Part shown: positions 9,148 to 17,001 of the stretch, in pieces | Numbering within the stretch: position 1 is the first letter of the stretch | Layout of the letters: each line of letters opens with the position of its first letter | Assembly (NCBI RefSeq): GCF_004309355.1 | Contig: NZ_BJCC01000005.1 | Location: forward strand, 1-64,000 | Source: Enterococcus florum | Lineage (GTDB): Bacteria; Bacillota; Bacilli; Lactobacillales; Enterococcaceae | Direction: 5' to 3' | DNA length: 64,000 nt | Position numbers and translations under genes: made by a program | The notes under the pieces: generated by a model | The model's input: only the letters and a program-made list of their open reading frames with translations | Database searches by the model: none | What the model was told of the DNA's origin: nothing

Positions 9148-9182
9148 AAAGTCATCCCGATGATTGATTCGGGATGACTTTT
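9148..9182 (+). terminator. Terminator of the Crp/Fnr-type gene
   Basis: AAAGTCATCCCGA, a short loop, TTCGGGATGACTTT and a T-run form a classic intrinsic terminator 32 bases after the stop codon. Confidence 0.9.
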
Positions 9183-9211
9183 TGCTGCTTTTGATGATTT
9201 TGGTCAGCTGC

Positions 9212-9444
9212 TTACTCTTTATCCACCCTAACGAATTTATGCTGTTTAAGATTGGCCTGATCAGCCAAGCATTTCATAACGGTTTTGAACTCTTTTGCAG
9301 CCGCGTGTTCTGATTGATCAGCCATATTTTTGTTGCATTTATTAATAATTTGTTTAACTTCTTCCTTTTCATTCAGTTCTTCGGATTTGTATGATAGATT
9401 TCAAAATTGCCCACACGGTCAATGGTTTCGAAATTTTTGAGCAT
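9212..9444 (-). pseudogene. Small frameshifted gene remnant, function unknown
   Basis: On the minus strand an ATG at 9444 opens a frame MLKNFETIDRVGNFEIYHT that stops after 23 codons. A second frame overlaps that point and continues EELNEKEEVKQIINKCNKN through to HKFVRVDKE and a stop at 9212. Joining the two gives a plausible charged protein of about 75 aa, so a single frameshift is likely. No family was recognised. The remaining bases up to 9590 are AT-rich with no gene seen. Confidence 0.45.
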
Positions 9445-9593
9445 CGGATTATCTCAACACTTTTTTCACAAAATCATTCTCTCCATATCATAACAAAAAA
9501 ACTACAGCAGCTTTAAAAACTATTTCCCTTCCCCCTCCCAACTCCCCTTATTCTTTATCGAATTTTCATTTTTTGGAAAAATTCTGAATCAAG

Positions 9594-9622
9594 TTGAACA
9601 CCCGGCACAAACGTGTTTTAAT
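9594..9622 (+). promoter_or_regulatory. Promoter of the surface protein gene
   Basis: TTGAAC at 9594-9599 and TTTAAT at 9617-9622, spaced 17 bases, then a strong GAGGAGGAGG ribosome binding site before the ATG at 9643. Confidence 0.65.
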
Positions 9623-9642
9623 TAGAGGAGGAGGCGAAAAAA

Positions 9643-11139
9643 ATGAAAAAGATTGCAGTTTTTTTAATGCTGTTTAGCTTAGGATTTGCTCAAGCGAGTC
9701 CAATTTATGCAGAAACGCTCGATACACCGAATGCAGAAGCACCAGCGGATTTGATAACGGTTCCAATGAAATTAAAAGATTTTCCCAAAAATATGTCACT
9801 CAACACAACCAAGACATTGGCCTTTGAAGATTTTGAAGGAATCAAGCTTACGGGAACGTTCAAAGCCTTTAAAAATGATCAGATCGAATTGAATGAGGAT
9901 GGCGAATTAAAGGCATTGGCTGTTGGTACAACTGAGTTCACACCAGAATTCACCTTATCCAGCGAAGCCGTTGATGCCATTAAAGCGAAGTATCCGGGCA
10001 AAGAAATTGCCTATACGGATATTGAAAAGGTCACTCTCACTGTCAAAACTGAACTTTCGGTCCCATTGATCCCAGAACCTGAGAAGATCACTGCGAAAGT
10101 AGGGGAACAAGGGAAGCTTGCGATCGCAGCTTTTGAAGGGGTCGAATTGACTGGGACCTTTGCTGAAATTAAAAACAATGAGTATATCAAGTTGGCAAAA
10201 GATGGCTCTTGGGAAGCCTTGAAAGCCACAAAAGAAAAAATCGATATTGCACCAGTGATCACCTTATCAGCCGAATCTCTGGCAGCACTTCAAGCGAAGT
10301 ATCCGGATCAAAATATTGCTCACCCGGACACTGCTGTTTCGATACCAGTGGAGATCACCGAAGCTTCTGAAGAAACGCTTAGTGTTCCAATAGAAGTAAA
10401 CGAAACAACAATCACTGCAAAAGTTGGTGAAACGGGCAAGTTCACATTGAAGGATTTTGGGGACATCCAGTTAACCGGAACGTTTGCTGAAATCACAGAC
10501 AATGACTACATCAAAGTCGATAAGGATGGTTCTTGGAAAGCGTTGAAATCGGGAGAAACCGAAATTACACCAGTTGCTACATTGACGAAAGAATCAGCTG
10601 ACGCTCTTCAAAAGGCGAATCCTGATAAGAAAATTATCCATCCTGACATGGCGACGGTGGTCAAAGTCAAAATCACACAAGAACTAAGTGTGCCTTTGAA
10701 CATCAAACCGACCAAAATCGATACGACGGTAGGAGCGACAGGAAAACTGGAGCTGGAGGAATACGAAGGCGTCAAGCTGACCGGGACCTTTACTGCTATT
10801 GAAAATAATGACTACATTGAAGTAGCCAGTGACGGGACATGGAAGGCCTTGAAAACAGGTGAAACCACGATTGCCCCAGTAGTCAAGCTTTCGAAGGAAT
10901 CACTAGAAGCATTAGAAAAGAAATTCCCGGATCGCGAGATCGTGCATCCTGAAAGAGGTCAGGAGATCACCGTGAAAATCTCTGCTGCAGCAACGGGAAC
11001 AAACACAGGAACGGAATCCAATGCCAAAAAATACCCGGCTACCAATGATACACGCTCGAACTGGACAGCGGTTGGACTCTTTTTAGTCGGCGCCTGCGGA
11101 GCATTGTATGTTTTGAAACGGAAAAAATCGAATATCTAG
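9643..11139 (+). CDS. Repeat-containing cell-wall-anchored surface protein
   Basis: 498 aa. A signal peptide covers residues 1-23 (cut likely after IYA). Four repeats of about 100 residues follow (roughly 38-137, 138-245, 246-348 and 348-447); each carries the pattern LTGTF, then I.NNDYI, DG.WKALK.GET.I.P, LS.ES..AL and PD..I.HP. The C-terminus has the layout of a sortase substrate: YPATN at 464-468, a hydrophobic stretch (WTAVGLFLVGACGALYVL) and a KRKK tail. YPATN departs from the usual LPxTG. The repeats have no recognised family; adhesion or matrix binding is a guess from architecture only. It has its own promoter and terminator. Confidence 0.8.
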   Translation: MKKIAVFLMLFSLGFAQASPIYAETLDTPNAEAPADLITVPMKLKDFPKNMSLNTTKTLAFEDFEGIKLTGTFKAFKNDQIELNEDGELKALAVGTTEFTPEFTLSSEAVDAIKAKYPGKEIAYTDIEKVTLTVKTELSVPLIPEPEKITAKVGEQGKLAIAAFEGVELTGTFAEIKNNEYIKLAKDGSWEALKATKEKIDIAPVITLSAESLAALQAKYPDQNIAHPDTAVSIPVEITEASEETLSVPIEVNETTITAKVGETGKFTLKDFGDIQLTGTFAEITDNDYIKVDKDGSWKALKSGETEITPVATLTKESADALQKANPDKKIIHPDMATVVKVKITQELSVPLNIKPTKIDTTVGATGKLELEEYEGVKLTGTFTAIENNDYIEVASDGTWKALKTGETTIAPVVKLSKESLEALEKKFPDREIVHPERGQEITVKISAAATGTNTGTESNAKKYPATNDTRSNWTAVGLFLVGACGALYVLKRKKSNI

Positions 11140-11188
11140 AATTCTTTTGAAGCCGGCCATCATCTTTGGCTAAAATTGTCCAAAAAAG

Positions 11189-11232
11189 ACCGAATGCTCT
11201 TGCATCACTCTGATGACGTAAGAGCATTCGGT
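11189..11232. terminator. Bidirectional terminator
   Basis: ACCGAATGCTCTT pairs with AAGAGCATTCGGT around an inner small stem. A T-run follows on the minus strand (CTTTTTTGG) and a weaker one on the plus strand, so it can end both the surface protein gene and the oxaloacetate decarboxylase operon. Confidence 0.85.
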
Positions 11233-11276
11233 TTCGTTTTGGCTTTGCTCGCCTGTTCGCGAACACTGCCTGTTAG

Positions 11277-11600
11277 TTATCGTTGAATTAATTCGATCGT
11301 CACTCCGTTCGGGAGCTCTAGCCAATTCTCCCCTTTTGGTAATCCTTTCAGGTTGAATTGCTGCATTTTCTTTAAAACAGCTGGAAGATTTTCAACCAAA
11401 ATGCCAATATGGGCCATTCGAGTCTGTGTTTTTTGTTCATCGACCAACTGGATTCCACCGTCTAACCAAACCTGTTTTAATTTCCCACAGTATTCTTCAC
11501 GTTTTTTCTCTTTAAAACCTAGTGTATGCTCAAAAAAATTGATGTACCAGCAGATATCATCAACAAACACAGCTACATGATCCAGATGCGCTTTATCCAT
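11277..11600 (-). CDS. VOC (glyoxalase/dioxygenase-fold) family protein
   Basis: 107 aa single-unit vicinal oxygen chelate protein. The family pattern is visible: LDHVAVFVDD at the start, FFEHTLGF, then MAHIGILVENL and WLELPNGVTIELIQ at the end. Metal ligands fitting the fold are His8 and the terminal Glu. It is the last gene of the decarboxylase operon, 18 bases after the beta subunit gene. Its role could be handling a small oxo-acid intermediate; no substrate can be named. Confidence 0.75.
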   Translation of the reverse strand: MDKAHLDHVAVFVDDICWYINFFEHTLGFKEKKREEYCGKLKQVWLDGGIQLVDEQKTQTRMAHIGILVENLPAVLKKMQQFNLKGLPKGENWLELPNGVTIELIQR

Positions 11601-11618
11601 TTGCTCCTCCTTCCCTAT

Positions 11619-12749
11619 TTAGCCAAAAAACGCTAATAATACCCCTGCCGCAACTGCAGAACCGATTACACCAGCAACATTTGGCCCCATCGCGTGCATC
11701 AACAAATAATTACCAGGATCTTCTTTTTGCCCCTCATTGTGGACAACCCGTGCAGCCATAGGTACTGCAGATACGCCAGCTGCACCAATCATAGGATTTA
11801 CTGTTCCTCCGCTTAACCGATACATCAATTTTCCCAACAACACACCGGAAGCAGTCCCGATCGCAAAAGCTAAAAGGCCTAAAAAAATGATTTTCAATGT
11901 TGTTATTGATAAAAATAAATCGCCGTCTGCTTTCGCTCCAACAGTGATTCCCAACAAGATCGTTATGACATACATAAGAGAATTCTGCAACGCCTCTGTT
12001 AACTTAGGAACCAGTTTGCATTCTCTGATCAAATTTCCAAGCATGAGCATGCCAATCAACGTTGTCGCACTAGGTACTAGCAAGCTGACAAAAACAGTCA
12101 CAATAATCGGAAAGATAATTTTTTCTTTTTGTTCGACCTGTCGGGATTCTTTCATAACGACTTTGCGTTCTTTCTCAGTCGTCAGTAATCGAATAATCGG
12201 TGGTTGAATGATTGGAACCAATGCCATATAGGAGTATGCTGCTAAAGCAATCGCAGAAAGCAAATGCGGGGCCAAGCGAGTGGTTAGAAAGATTGCTGTG
12301 GGGCCATCTGCTCCTCCGATAATTCCGATAGATGCTGCTTCCTGTGGGGGCATTCCAAGTAATACCGCTAAGAAAAAAGCTGCAAAAATGCCAAACTGTG
12401 CAGCACCGCCTAGAAGAATTGTTTTGGGATTCGCAAGCAAAGGGCCAAAATCTGTAGATGATCCTAAACATAGAAAAATCAACGGCGGATAAATTCCTAG
12501 ATTCGTCCCTTGATAAAGGTAATACAATAGTCCTCCCGGATTCCCATCTGCTCCAGCGCTCATTAGCCCTGCTAATGGCAGATTGACTAATAATATTCCA
12601 AAAGAGATCGGAATCATCAAATAAGGCTCATACTGTTTTTTAATTCCCAAATACAGGAAAATACAGGCAAGTGCTATCATGAATAAATTATTGAAAGTTA
12701 AATTTGCCAATCCGGAGGTATTGATCATTTGCTGTATTATTTCACTCAT
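11619..12749 (-). CDS. oadB: Oxaloacetate decarboxylase-type sodium pump, beta subunit
   Basis: 376 aa membrane protein with about nine hydrophobic segments. It is the Na+-translocating carboxybiotin decarboxylase subunit: it removes CO2 from carboxybiotin and drives sodium export. Family signatures include GGADGPTAIFLTTRLAPHL, GNLIRECKLVPKLTEALQNSL and GAAGVSAVPMAARVVHNEGQ. It works with the biotin carrier (12759-13112), gamma subunit (13126-13431) and carboxyltransferase (13462-14853). The family also includes methylmalonyl-CoA and glutaconyl-CoA pumps, but the alpha subunit here points to oxaloacetate. Confidence 0.92.
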   Translation of the reverse strand: MSEIIQQMINTSGLANLTFNNLFMIALACIFLYLGIKKQYEPYLMIPISFGILLVNLPLAGLMSAGADGNPGGLLYYLYQGTNLGIYPPLIFLCLGSSTDFGPLLANPKTILLGGAAQFGIFAAFFLAVLLGMPPQEAASIGIIGGADGPTAIFLTTRLAPHLLSAIALAAYSYMALVPIIQPPIIRLLTTEKERKVVMKESRQVEQKEKIIFPIIVTVFVSLLVPSATTLIGMLMLGNLIRECKLVPKLTEALQNSLMYVITILLGITVGAKADGDLFLSITTLKIIFLGLLAFAIGTASGVLLGKLMYRLSGGTVNPMIGAAGVSAVPMAARVVHNEGQKEDPGNYLLMHAMGPNVAGVIGSAVAAGVLLAFFG

Positions 12750-12758
12750 AGTTTTCTC

Positions 12759-13112
12759 CTACATCATCATCAACAATTGATTGGATTCTACATTTTGATT
12801 TTCTGAAACATTGATACTAAAAATCGTGCTATCTTTAGGAGATACAACAGGTGTCTCCATTTTCATTGCTTCCAAGATACATAAAGTATCCCCTTTTTTT
12901 ACAGAATCGCCCACCCGAACACAAATCGAAAGAATGGTTCCAGCCATTGGTGCTGGAATCGGCATGTTTTCTGCTGATTCAGTCATATGGGTCATTCGAT
13001 TTGTCTTTTCGACCGCAGATTTTTTCGTTATATTCTGAGCAGCTTCTTCGGTTAATTCTTTGAGTATCACTTGATATAATTGTCCGTCAACAGTAACCTC
13101 ATAATTTTTCAT
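12759..13112 (-). CDS. Biotin carboxyl carrier subunit of the decarboxylase
   Basis: 117 aa. The C-terminal half is a biotinyl domain with the motif EAMKMETPV, where Lys84 is the biotin attachment site, and flanking PAPMAGTI and [13 protein letters not shown]. The N-terminal part and Pro/Ala-poor linker resemble the short carrier subunits encoded separately in Gram-positive decarboxylases. It shuttles carboxyl groups between the alpha and beta subunits. A biotin ligase must be encoded elsewhere. Confidence 0.9.
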   Translation of the reverse strand: MKNYEVTVDGQLYQVILKELTEEAAQNITKKSAVEKTNRMTHMTESAENMPIPAPMAGTILSICVRVGDSVKKGDTLCILEAMKMETPVVSPKDSTIFSINVSENQNVESNQLLMMM

Positions 13113-13125
13113 TGATTTCCCTCAC

Positions 13126-13431
13126 TTAATTGATTCTTTTAATATCGATGATTTGAAATTTTTTTTCTGGTTGATTGTTGCTTGCCTCAGCCAAAGCCGT
13201 AATCGCAGCAACTTTCGCAAAGGAATCCGCATAAAATAATTCTTTTGTTGATAATTCTTCAGTGATCAAGCTGTGTTCGCTGATGGGGATACCTGACTGC
13301 TCGGGCTCTTTTTTCTTACCAAAAACTTTTGTGTTTACCATCATCAATCCCATGATCCCGCATAAAATTAAAAAGACAGTGCTCATGGAAAAAATGGTGA
13401 GTTTAAATACCTCGATTAATGAATACTGCAT
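13126..13431 (-). CDS. Decarboxylase gamma subunit-like small membrane protein
   Basis: 101 aa with a single membrane segment at about 12-34 (TIFSMSTVFLILCGIMGLMMV) and a soluble tail, the layout of OadG-type subunits that hold alpha and beta subunits together. The assignment rests on this shape and on its place between the carboxyltransferase and biotin carrier genes. The expected C-terminal His-rich zinc tail is not obvious. Confidence 0.7.
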   Translation of the reverse strand: MQYSLIEVFKLTIFSMSTVFLILCGIMGLMMVNTKVFGKKKEPEQSGIPISEHSLITEELSTKELFYADSFAKVAAITALAEASNNQPEKKFQIIDIKRIN

Positions 13432-13461
13432 AGCTTCTTCCTCCCATCAACAGTATTTTCT

Positions 13462-14853
13462 CTATAAATAGCCTACAACCTGAATGATTTCATCTTGACT
13501 ATCATGTACTGTTTGGCGCTTTTTCAAAAAATCTTTGCCTACTTGAGGAAATAGTGCATAGATCAACACATCCTCATCATCATTTGCCAGTTCTCCGATG
13601 TCATTCTTCAATTGCCCAAATTCAGGTGCGATGTGATCGGCTGGCCGATCATTTATCACTTCTCTGTCGCCAAGGATCCCTTCACGAAATGTCTTTTCTA
13701 CAGGAACAGGTGCTTTACCATATTCACCAGCAAGATATGCTTTGATTTCATTGGAAACCATTTTGTAAGCCTCGCCAGTAATCACGTTCATCGCTGCCTG
13801 TGTTCCTACCATTTGGCTCAACGGAGTTACTAATGGTGGATACCCTAAGTCCGCTCTTACTTTGGGAACCTCCTTCAAAACGGCCTCATATTTGTCCAAC
13901 GCATTGGCTTGTTTTAATTGTGAATACATGTTTGACAACATGCCGCCGGGAACTTGGTAAATTAAGGCCCGAGGATCTGGAGTCAACATTTTAGGATCCA
14001 GCTCACCACTTTCTAAATAGCGATCCTTTACTGCACGAAAATAATTGGCTGCTTCTTCCAATTTTTTGAAATCCAGCGTGGTTTTGTATCCTTGTTCTTC
14101 AAATGCTATTGCTATCGCTTCTGTAGCTGGCTGACTCGTTCCTTCGCTGAAAGGAGAAAGTGCCGTATCGATTCGATCCGCTCCAGCTTTAACTACCGCC
14201 TGATAAGTCATTGCGGCAACTCCGCTGGTACAATGGGTGTGAACAGTAATAGGAAGCGAAATTGCGTTTTTCAATTTTTTGACTAGCTGACTGCCTTTTT
14301 CAGGGGGCAGAATTCCGGCCATATCTTTGATACAGATAGAATCCGCACCCATTTGTTCCATCTTCTGAGCAAGTGTTACATAATAATCGATCGTATGAAC
14401 TTCACTGATGGTGTAAGCCAGCACCAATTGAGCTTCTTTTCCCGTTTGCTTTACTGCTCGCAAGGCGGTCTCCAAATTACGGACATCATTCAGAGCATCA
14501 AATATACGGAAAATATCAATTCCACTACTTGCGGCGTGCTGGACAAACCTTTCAACGACATCATCGGCATAATGCCGGTACCCAAGCAAGTTTTGACCTC
14601 TTAACAACATTTGCAAAGGGGTATTGGGCATCTGCTTCTTAATCGTTCGAAGTCGTTCCCATGGATCTTCTTGAAGAAATCGAATACATGAATCAAATGT
14701 TGCACCACCCCAACATTCAATCGAATCAAACCCGATCTCATCTAATACGGAAAGGATCGGCAGCATATCTTCTAATGTTAGGCGCGTCGCCATCAAACTT
14801 TGATGGGCATCGCGCAGGACGGTTTCGGTTATTCCGATTCTTTTGCTGTTCAT
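13462..14853 (-). CDS. oadA: Oxaloacetate decarboxylase alpha subunit (carboxyltransferase)
   Basis: 463 aa HMGL-like TIM-barrel carboxyltransferase that moves CO2 from oxaloacetate to biotin, releasing pyruvate. Signatures: TETVLRDAHQSLMATR, ECWGGATFDSC, LLRGQNLLGYRHYADDVVERFV, SICIKDMAG (the carboxylated-Lys region) and TVHTHCTSG (metal His pair). Residues after about 300 form the conserved carboxylase domain (PGGMLSNM). It lacks a fused biotin domain; the carrier is the separate 12759-13112 gene. The nearby locus has no citrate lyase genes, so the source of oxaloacetate may differ from citrate. Confidence 0.92.
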   Translation of the reverse strand: MNSKRIGITETVLRDAHQSLMATRLTLEDMLPILSVLDEIGFDSIECWGGATFDSCIRFLQEDPWERLRTIKKQMPNTPLQMLLRGQNLLGYRHYADDVVERFVQHAASSGIDIFRIFDALNDVRNLETALRAVKQTGKEAQLVLAYTISEVHTIDYYVTLAQKMEQMGADSICIKDMAGILPPEKGSQLVKKLKNAISLPITVHTHCTSGVAAMTYQAVVKAGADRIDTALSPFSEGTSQPATEAIAIAFEEQGYKTTLDFKKLEEAANYFRAVKDRYLESGELDPKMLTPDPRALIYQVPGGMLSNMYSQLKQANALDKYEAVLKEVPKVRADLGYPPLVTPLSQMVGTQAAMNVITGEAYKMVSNEIKAYLAGEYGKAPVPVEKTFREGILGDREVINDRPADHIAPEFGQLKNDIGELANDDEDVLIYALFPQVGKDFLKKRQTVHDSQDEIIQVVGYL

Positions 14854-14875
14854 CTTTTCTCCTTTGCTTACTCAG

Positions 14876-15880
14876 CTAGTTTTCTTTAGGTAATTCGTTT
14901 ATCGATTCGATAAAACGTTTTTTAAACGTTAAAAATTCTTGTATGTCCATCAAAATATGGTATAAGCGAGCTTTGCTGTAAAATTCTGTTTGTGTTTGCG
15001 GTAATTGATCATGCGAGATATTGTTGACCAGATGTTCGAGGTGCCTCAATTGTTCTACAGGATGATTGGATTCATCTAAATATTCTCTTATATAGTTAAA
15101 ATATTCAGCGACAATCTCTGATTCCTTGTTTGTTGTTCGAAGTTTTTTCAACTCATAATGCAAGTTGTGCAATATTCCGCACTGTTGCGTTCGCATCTCA
15201 AAATATTTACTATAATAATCATCAATTTCTGGAAGTCGGTTTTGCTGGTATTGAAAAGCAAATGTTCGGAAGGAAGCCAGCGCTTTTTCCAATTCACAAA
15301 TTTCATTCCAAACATTTGTCGGGGATACTTCATTCTTTAAGTAGCAAGAGAGCTTGAAAAGAATTTTTTGAAAGCTTTTCTCCGTCTGTTCAAGACAATG
15401 ATCCAATGCCTCTCGTTGGTTTTGATGGTCGTGAATCTGATTAACCAAAATGGCAATCCCCATACCAATAAGCAATAACAGGAATTCATTTTTAAGGACT
15501 AGGAAATTGATTCGATCCTGAATCAACAAATGCGTAGCAATAACTGCATTTACAGATAAGGTAGACAGTAGGCTTAGACAGGTCGAAAAAAAAGCAATGA
15601 TCATAATGACAATCCCAAATGAAACCCAATTCTTCTGAATACACTCAAAAATGAGCCAAGAAATAAGAATCGTTACAAAAAAGGTCAGAAACCGATGAAA
15701 ACATAAACGTTTTGCTTCGACTTTTGTTCCAGTGATTGTCAACAAGGTGATGATTCCTGCCGATGACACAAATTCTAATCGCATTTGTTCAGCTAAAAAC
15801 ATCGCTAAAGCACTGCCAAGTCCGATTTTTATGCCATGAAGAAACTTATTTCCGATGTCAAAATGAGTTGGGATTTTCAT
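14876..15880 (-). CDS. Aromatic acid exporter-like (FUSC/ArAE family) membrane protein
   Basis: 334 aa. The N-terminal half holds several membrane segments (IKIGLGSALAMFLAEQ, AGIITLLTITGTKVEAKRL, FLTFFVTILISWLIFE) typical of the DUF939/ArAE proteins; the C-terminal half is a long, charged helical domain. It lies between the LacI gene and oadA in the same direction, so it probably exports an acid tied to this pathway, such as an excess intermediate. That role is inference. Confidence 0.7.
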   Translation of the reverse strand: MKIPTHFDIGNKFLHGIKIGLGSALAMFLAEQMRLEFVSSAGIITLLTITGTKVEAKRLCFHRFLTFFVTILISWLIFECIQKNWVSFGIVIMIIAFFSTCLSLLSTLSVNAVIATHLLIQDRINFLVLKNEFLLLLIGMGIAILVNQIHDHQNQREALDHCLEQTEKSFQKILFKLSCYLKNEVSPTNVWNEICELEKALASFRTFAFQYQQNRLPEIDDYYSKYFEMRTQQCGILHNLHYELKKLRTTNKESEIVAEYFNYIREYLDESNHPVEQLRHLEHLVNNISHDQLPQTQTEFYSKARLYHILMDIQEFLTFKKRFIESINELPKEN

Positions 15881-15894
15881 TCAGTATGCTCCTC

Positions 15895-16893
15895 TTACGT
15901 GGTCTCTCGTTCAATCAACGTGGACTGAAAAACAACATGCTGCAAACAAATTTTCTTTTTCTCAATCGTCTCAACGAGACCTACCAACATCTGCGTCGTT
16001 CGTATTCCCATTTCAATAGCTGGAACTTCTATTGAGGTCATAGCCGTTTCCAGACAACCTCCTATAGAATGCCCGGTAAGACTGATCAGACGTACATCAT
16101 CTGGAATTTTTCGCTCCGCCTTTTTTAATGCTCGAATGGCTCCTAATCCTTGCATATCCAAAGAAGTCATAACTGCCTCTAATGTAGGGATTTCCGCAAG
16201 AAGCTTCTTCGTTACCTGAAATCCTTCATCAAAATGTTGAACACCTCTCAATTTAGACTCAAATACATATTCACATAAATTGTATTTTCTTATCGCTTTT
16301 TTATACCCTTTGTATCTCTCTTTATAAGGTTCTATTTCCATTGGCCCATTAATAAATCCGATTTTTTTGCATCCTTTTTTCACCAAATAATCCACAGAAT
16401 TGTATCCGCATTCAAAGAAATCGGCAACAACGCTGTCGATCCCTTGATCCTGCTTACGTATCACCTGTAAAATAGCTATATTTGAGCTTCGTATGTCATG
16501 CAGCAGACGGTTGTTTTTCCCAGTACCTGCAATGACAATGCCGTCAACCAGACCATTACGCATTCTTTCTAAATATTCTTTCTCAATTTCAGGATCATCT
16601 AAAGTATTACAAACCAGTACACCATACCCTTGCCTTCTAGCTTCTTCCTCTATCCCTAAAACAATTTCACCAAATAATGAAAAATTGATATTCGGTACCA
16701 CTACTCCAATCGTATGTCGCTTGCCTTGTCGCAAGCTTTTCGCAACAATATTGGGCATATAGCCCAAGGCATCTACTGCCTGATAAATTTTTTTCTTCGT
16801 TTCCGGGTGAACATAGGATTTATTATTCAACGCTCGGGAAACAGTACTGACGTCTACATTGGCTAATTTCGCTACATCTTTTAACGTCGCCAT
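15895..16893 (-). CDS. LacI-family transcriptional regulator
   Basis: About 332 aa. The LacI helix-turn-helix is at the start (MATLKDVAKLANVDVSTVSRAL, with the hinge SLRQGKRHTIGVVVPN), followed by a periplasmic-binding-protein-like sensor domain. The frame is open twelve codons further up, but AGGAGGAATTGAG precedes the ATG at 16893, so that start is used. It is the first gene of the operon running to the VOC gene. A 28-base near-palindrome lies just upstream, so it likely represses its own operon until an inducer, perhaps the organic acid degraded here, is bound. Confidence 0.88.
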   Translation of the reverse strand: MATLKDVAKLANVDVSTVSRALNNKSYVHPETKKKIYQAVDALGYMPNIVAKSLRQGKRHTIGVVVPNINFSLFGEIVLGIEEEARRQGYGVLVCNTLDDPEIEKEYLERMRNGLVDGIVIAGTGKNNRLLHDIRSSNIAILQVIRKQDQGIDSVVADFFECGYNSVDYLVKKGCKKIGFINGPMEIEPYKERYKGYKKAIRKYNLCEYVFESKLRGVQHFDEGFQVTKKLLAEIPTLEAVMTSLDMQGLGAIRALKKAERKIPDDVRLISLTGHSIGGCLETAMTSIEVPAIEMGIRTTQMLVGLVETIEKKKICLQHVVFQSTLIERETT

Positions 16894-16906
16894 CTCAATT
16901 CCTCCT

Positions 16907-16934
16907 ATACAATCGTTTGCACAAATCATTGTAT
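16907..16934. promoter_or_regulatory. LacI-type operator upstream of the decarboxylase operon
   Basis: A 28-base near-perfect palindrome: the left half ATACAATCGTTTG and right half CAAATCATTGTAT (with the central GCA) differ at one pair. It lies just before the ribosome binding site of the LacI gene. Size, symmetry and position fit an autoregulatory operator. Confidence 0.75.
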
Positions 16935-16966
16935 CATATCAGGAAAAATGAAAGAATGTGCTAAAA

Positions 16967-16994
16967 ATCCCTTTACCTGAAAGACAAAGGGATT
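16967..16994 (-). terminator. Terminator of the aldolase-transporter transcript
   Basis: AATCCCTTT/AAAGGGATT stem followed on the minus strand by TTTTTAG, directly after the stop of the gene at 17002. It separates the aldolase/transporter unit from the LacI operon. Confidence 0.8.
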
Positions 16995-17001
16995 CACGAC
17001 G

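Noticed and set aside
9643-11139. CRISPR-like or simple DNA repeats
   Set aside because: The repeats are about 300 bases long, diverged, in one reading frame, and make protein repeats.
11619-14853. Citrate fermentation locus
   Set aside because: Oxaloacetate decarboxylase genes are present but citrate lyase, its ligase and a citrate carrier are not in the window.
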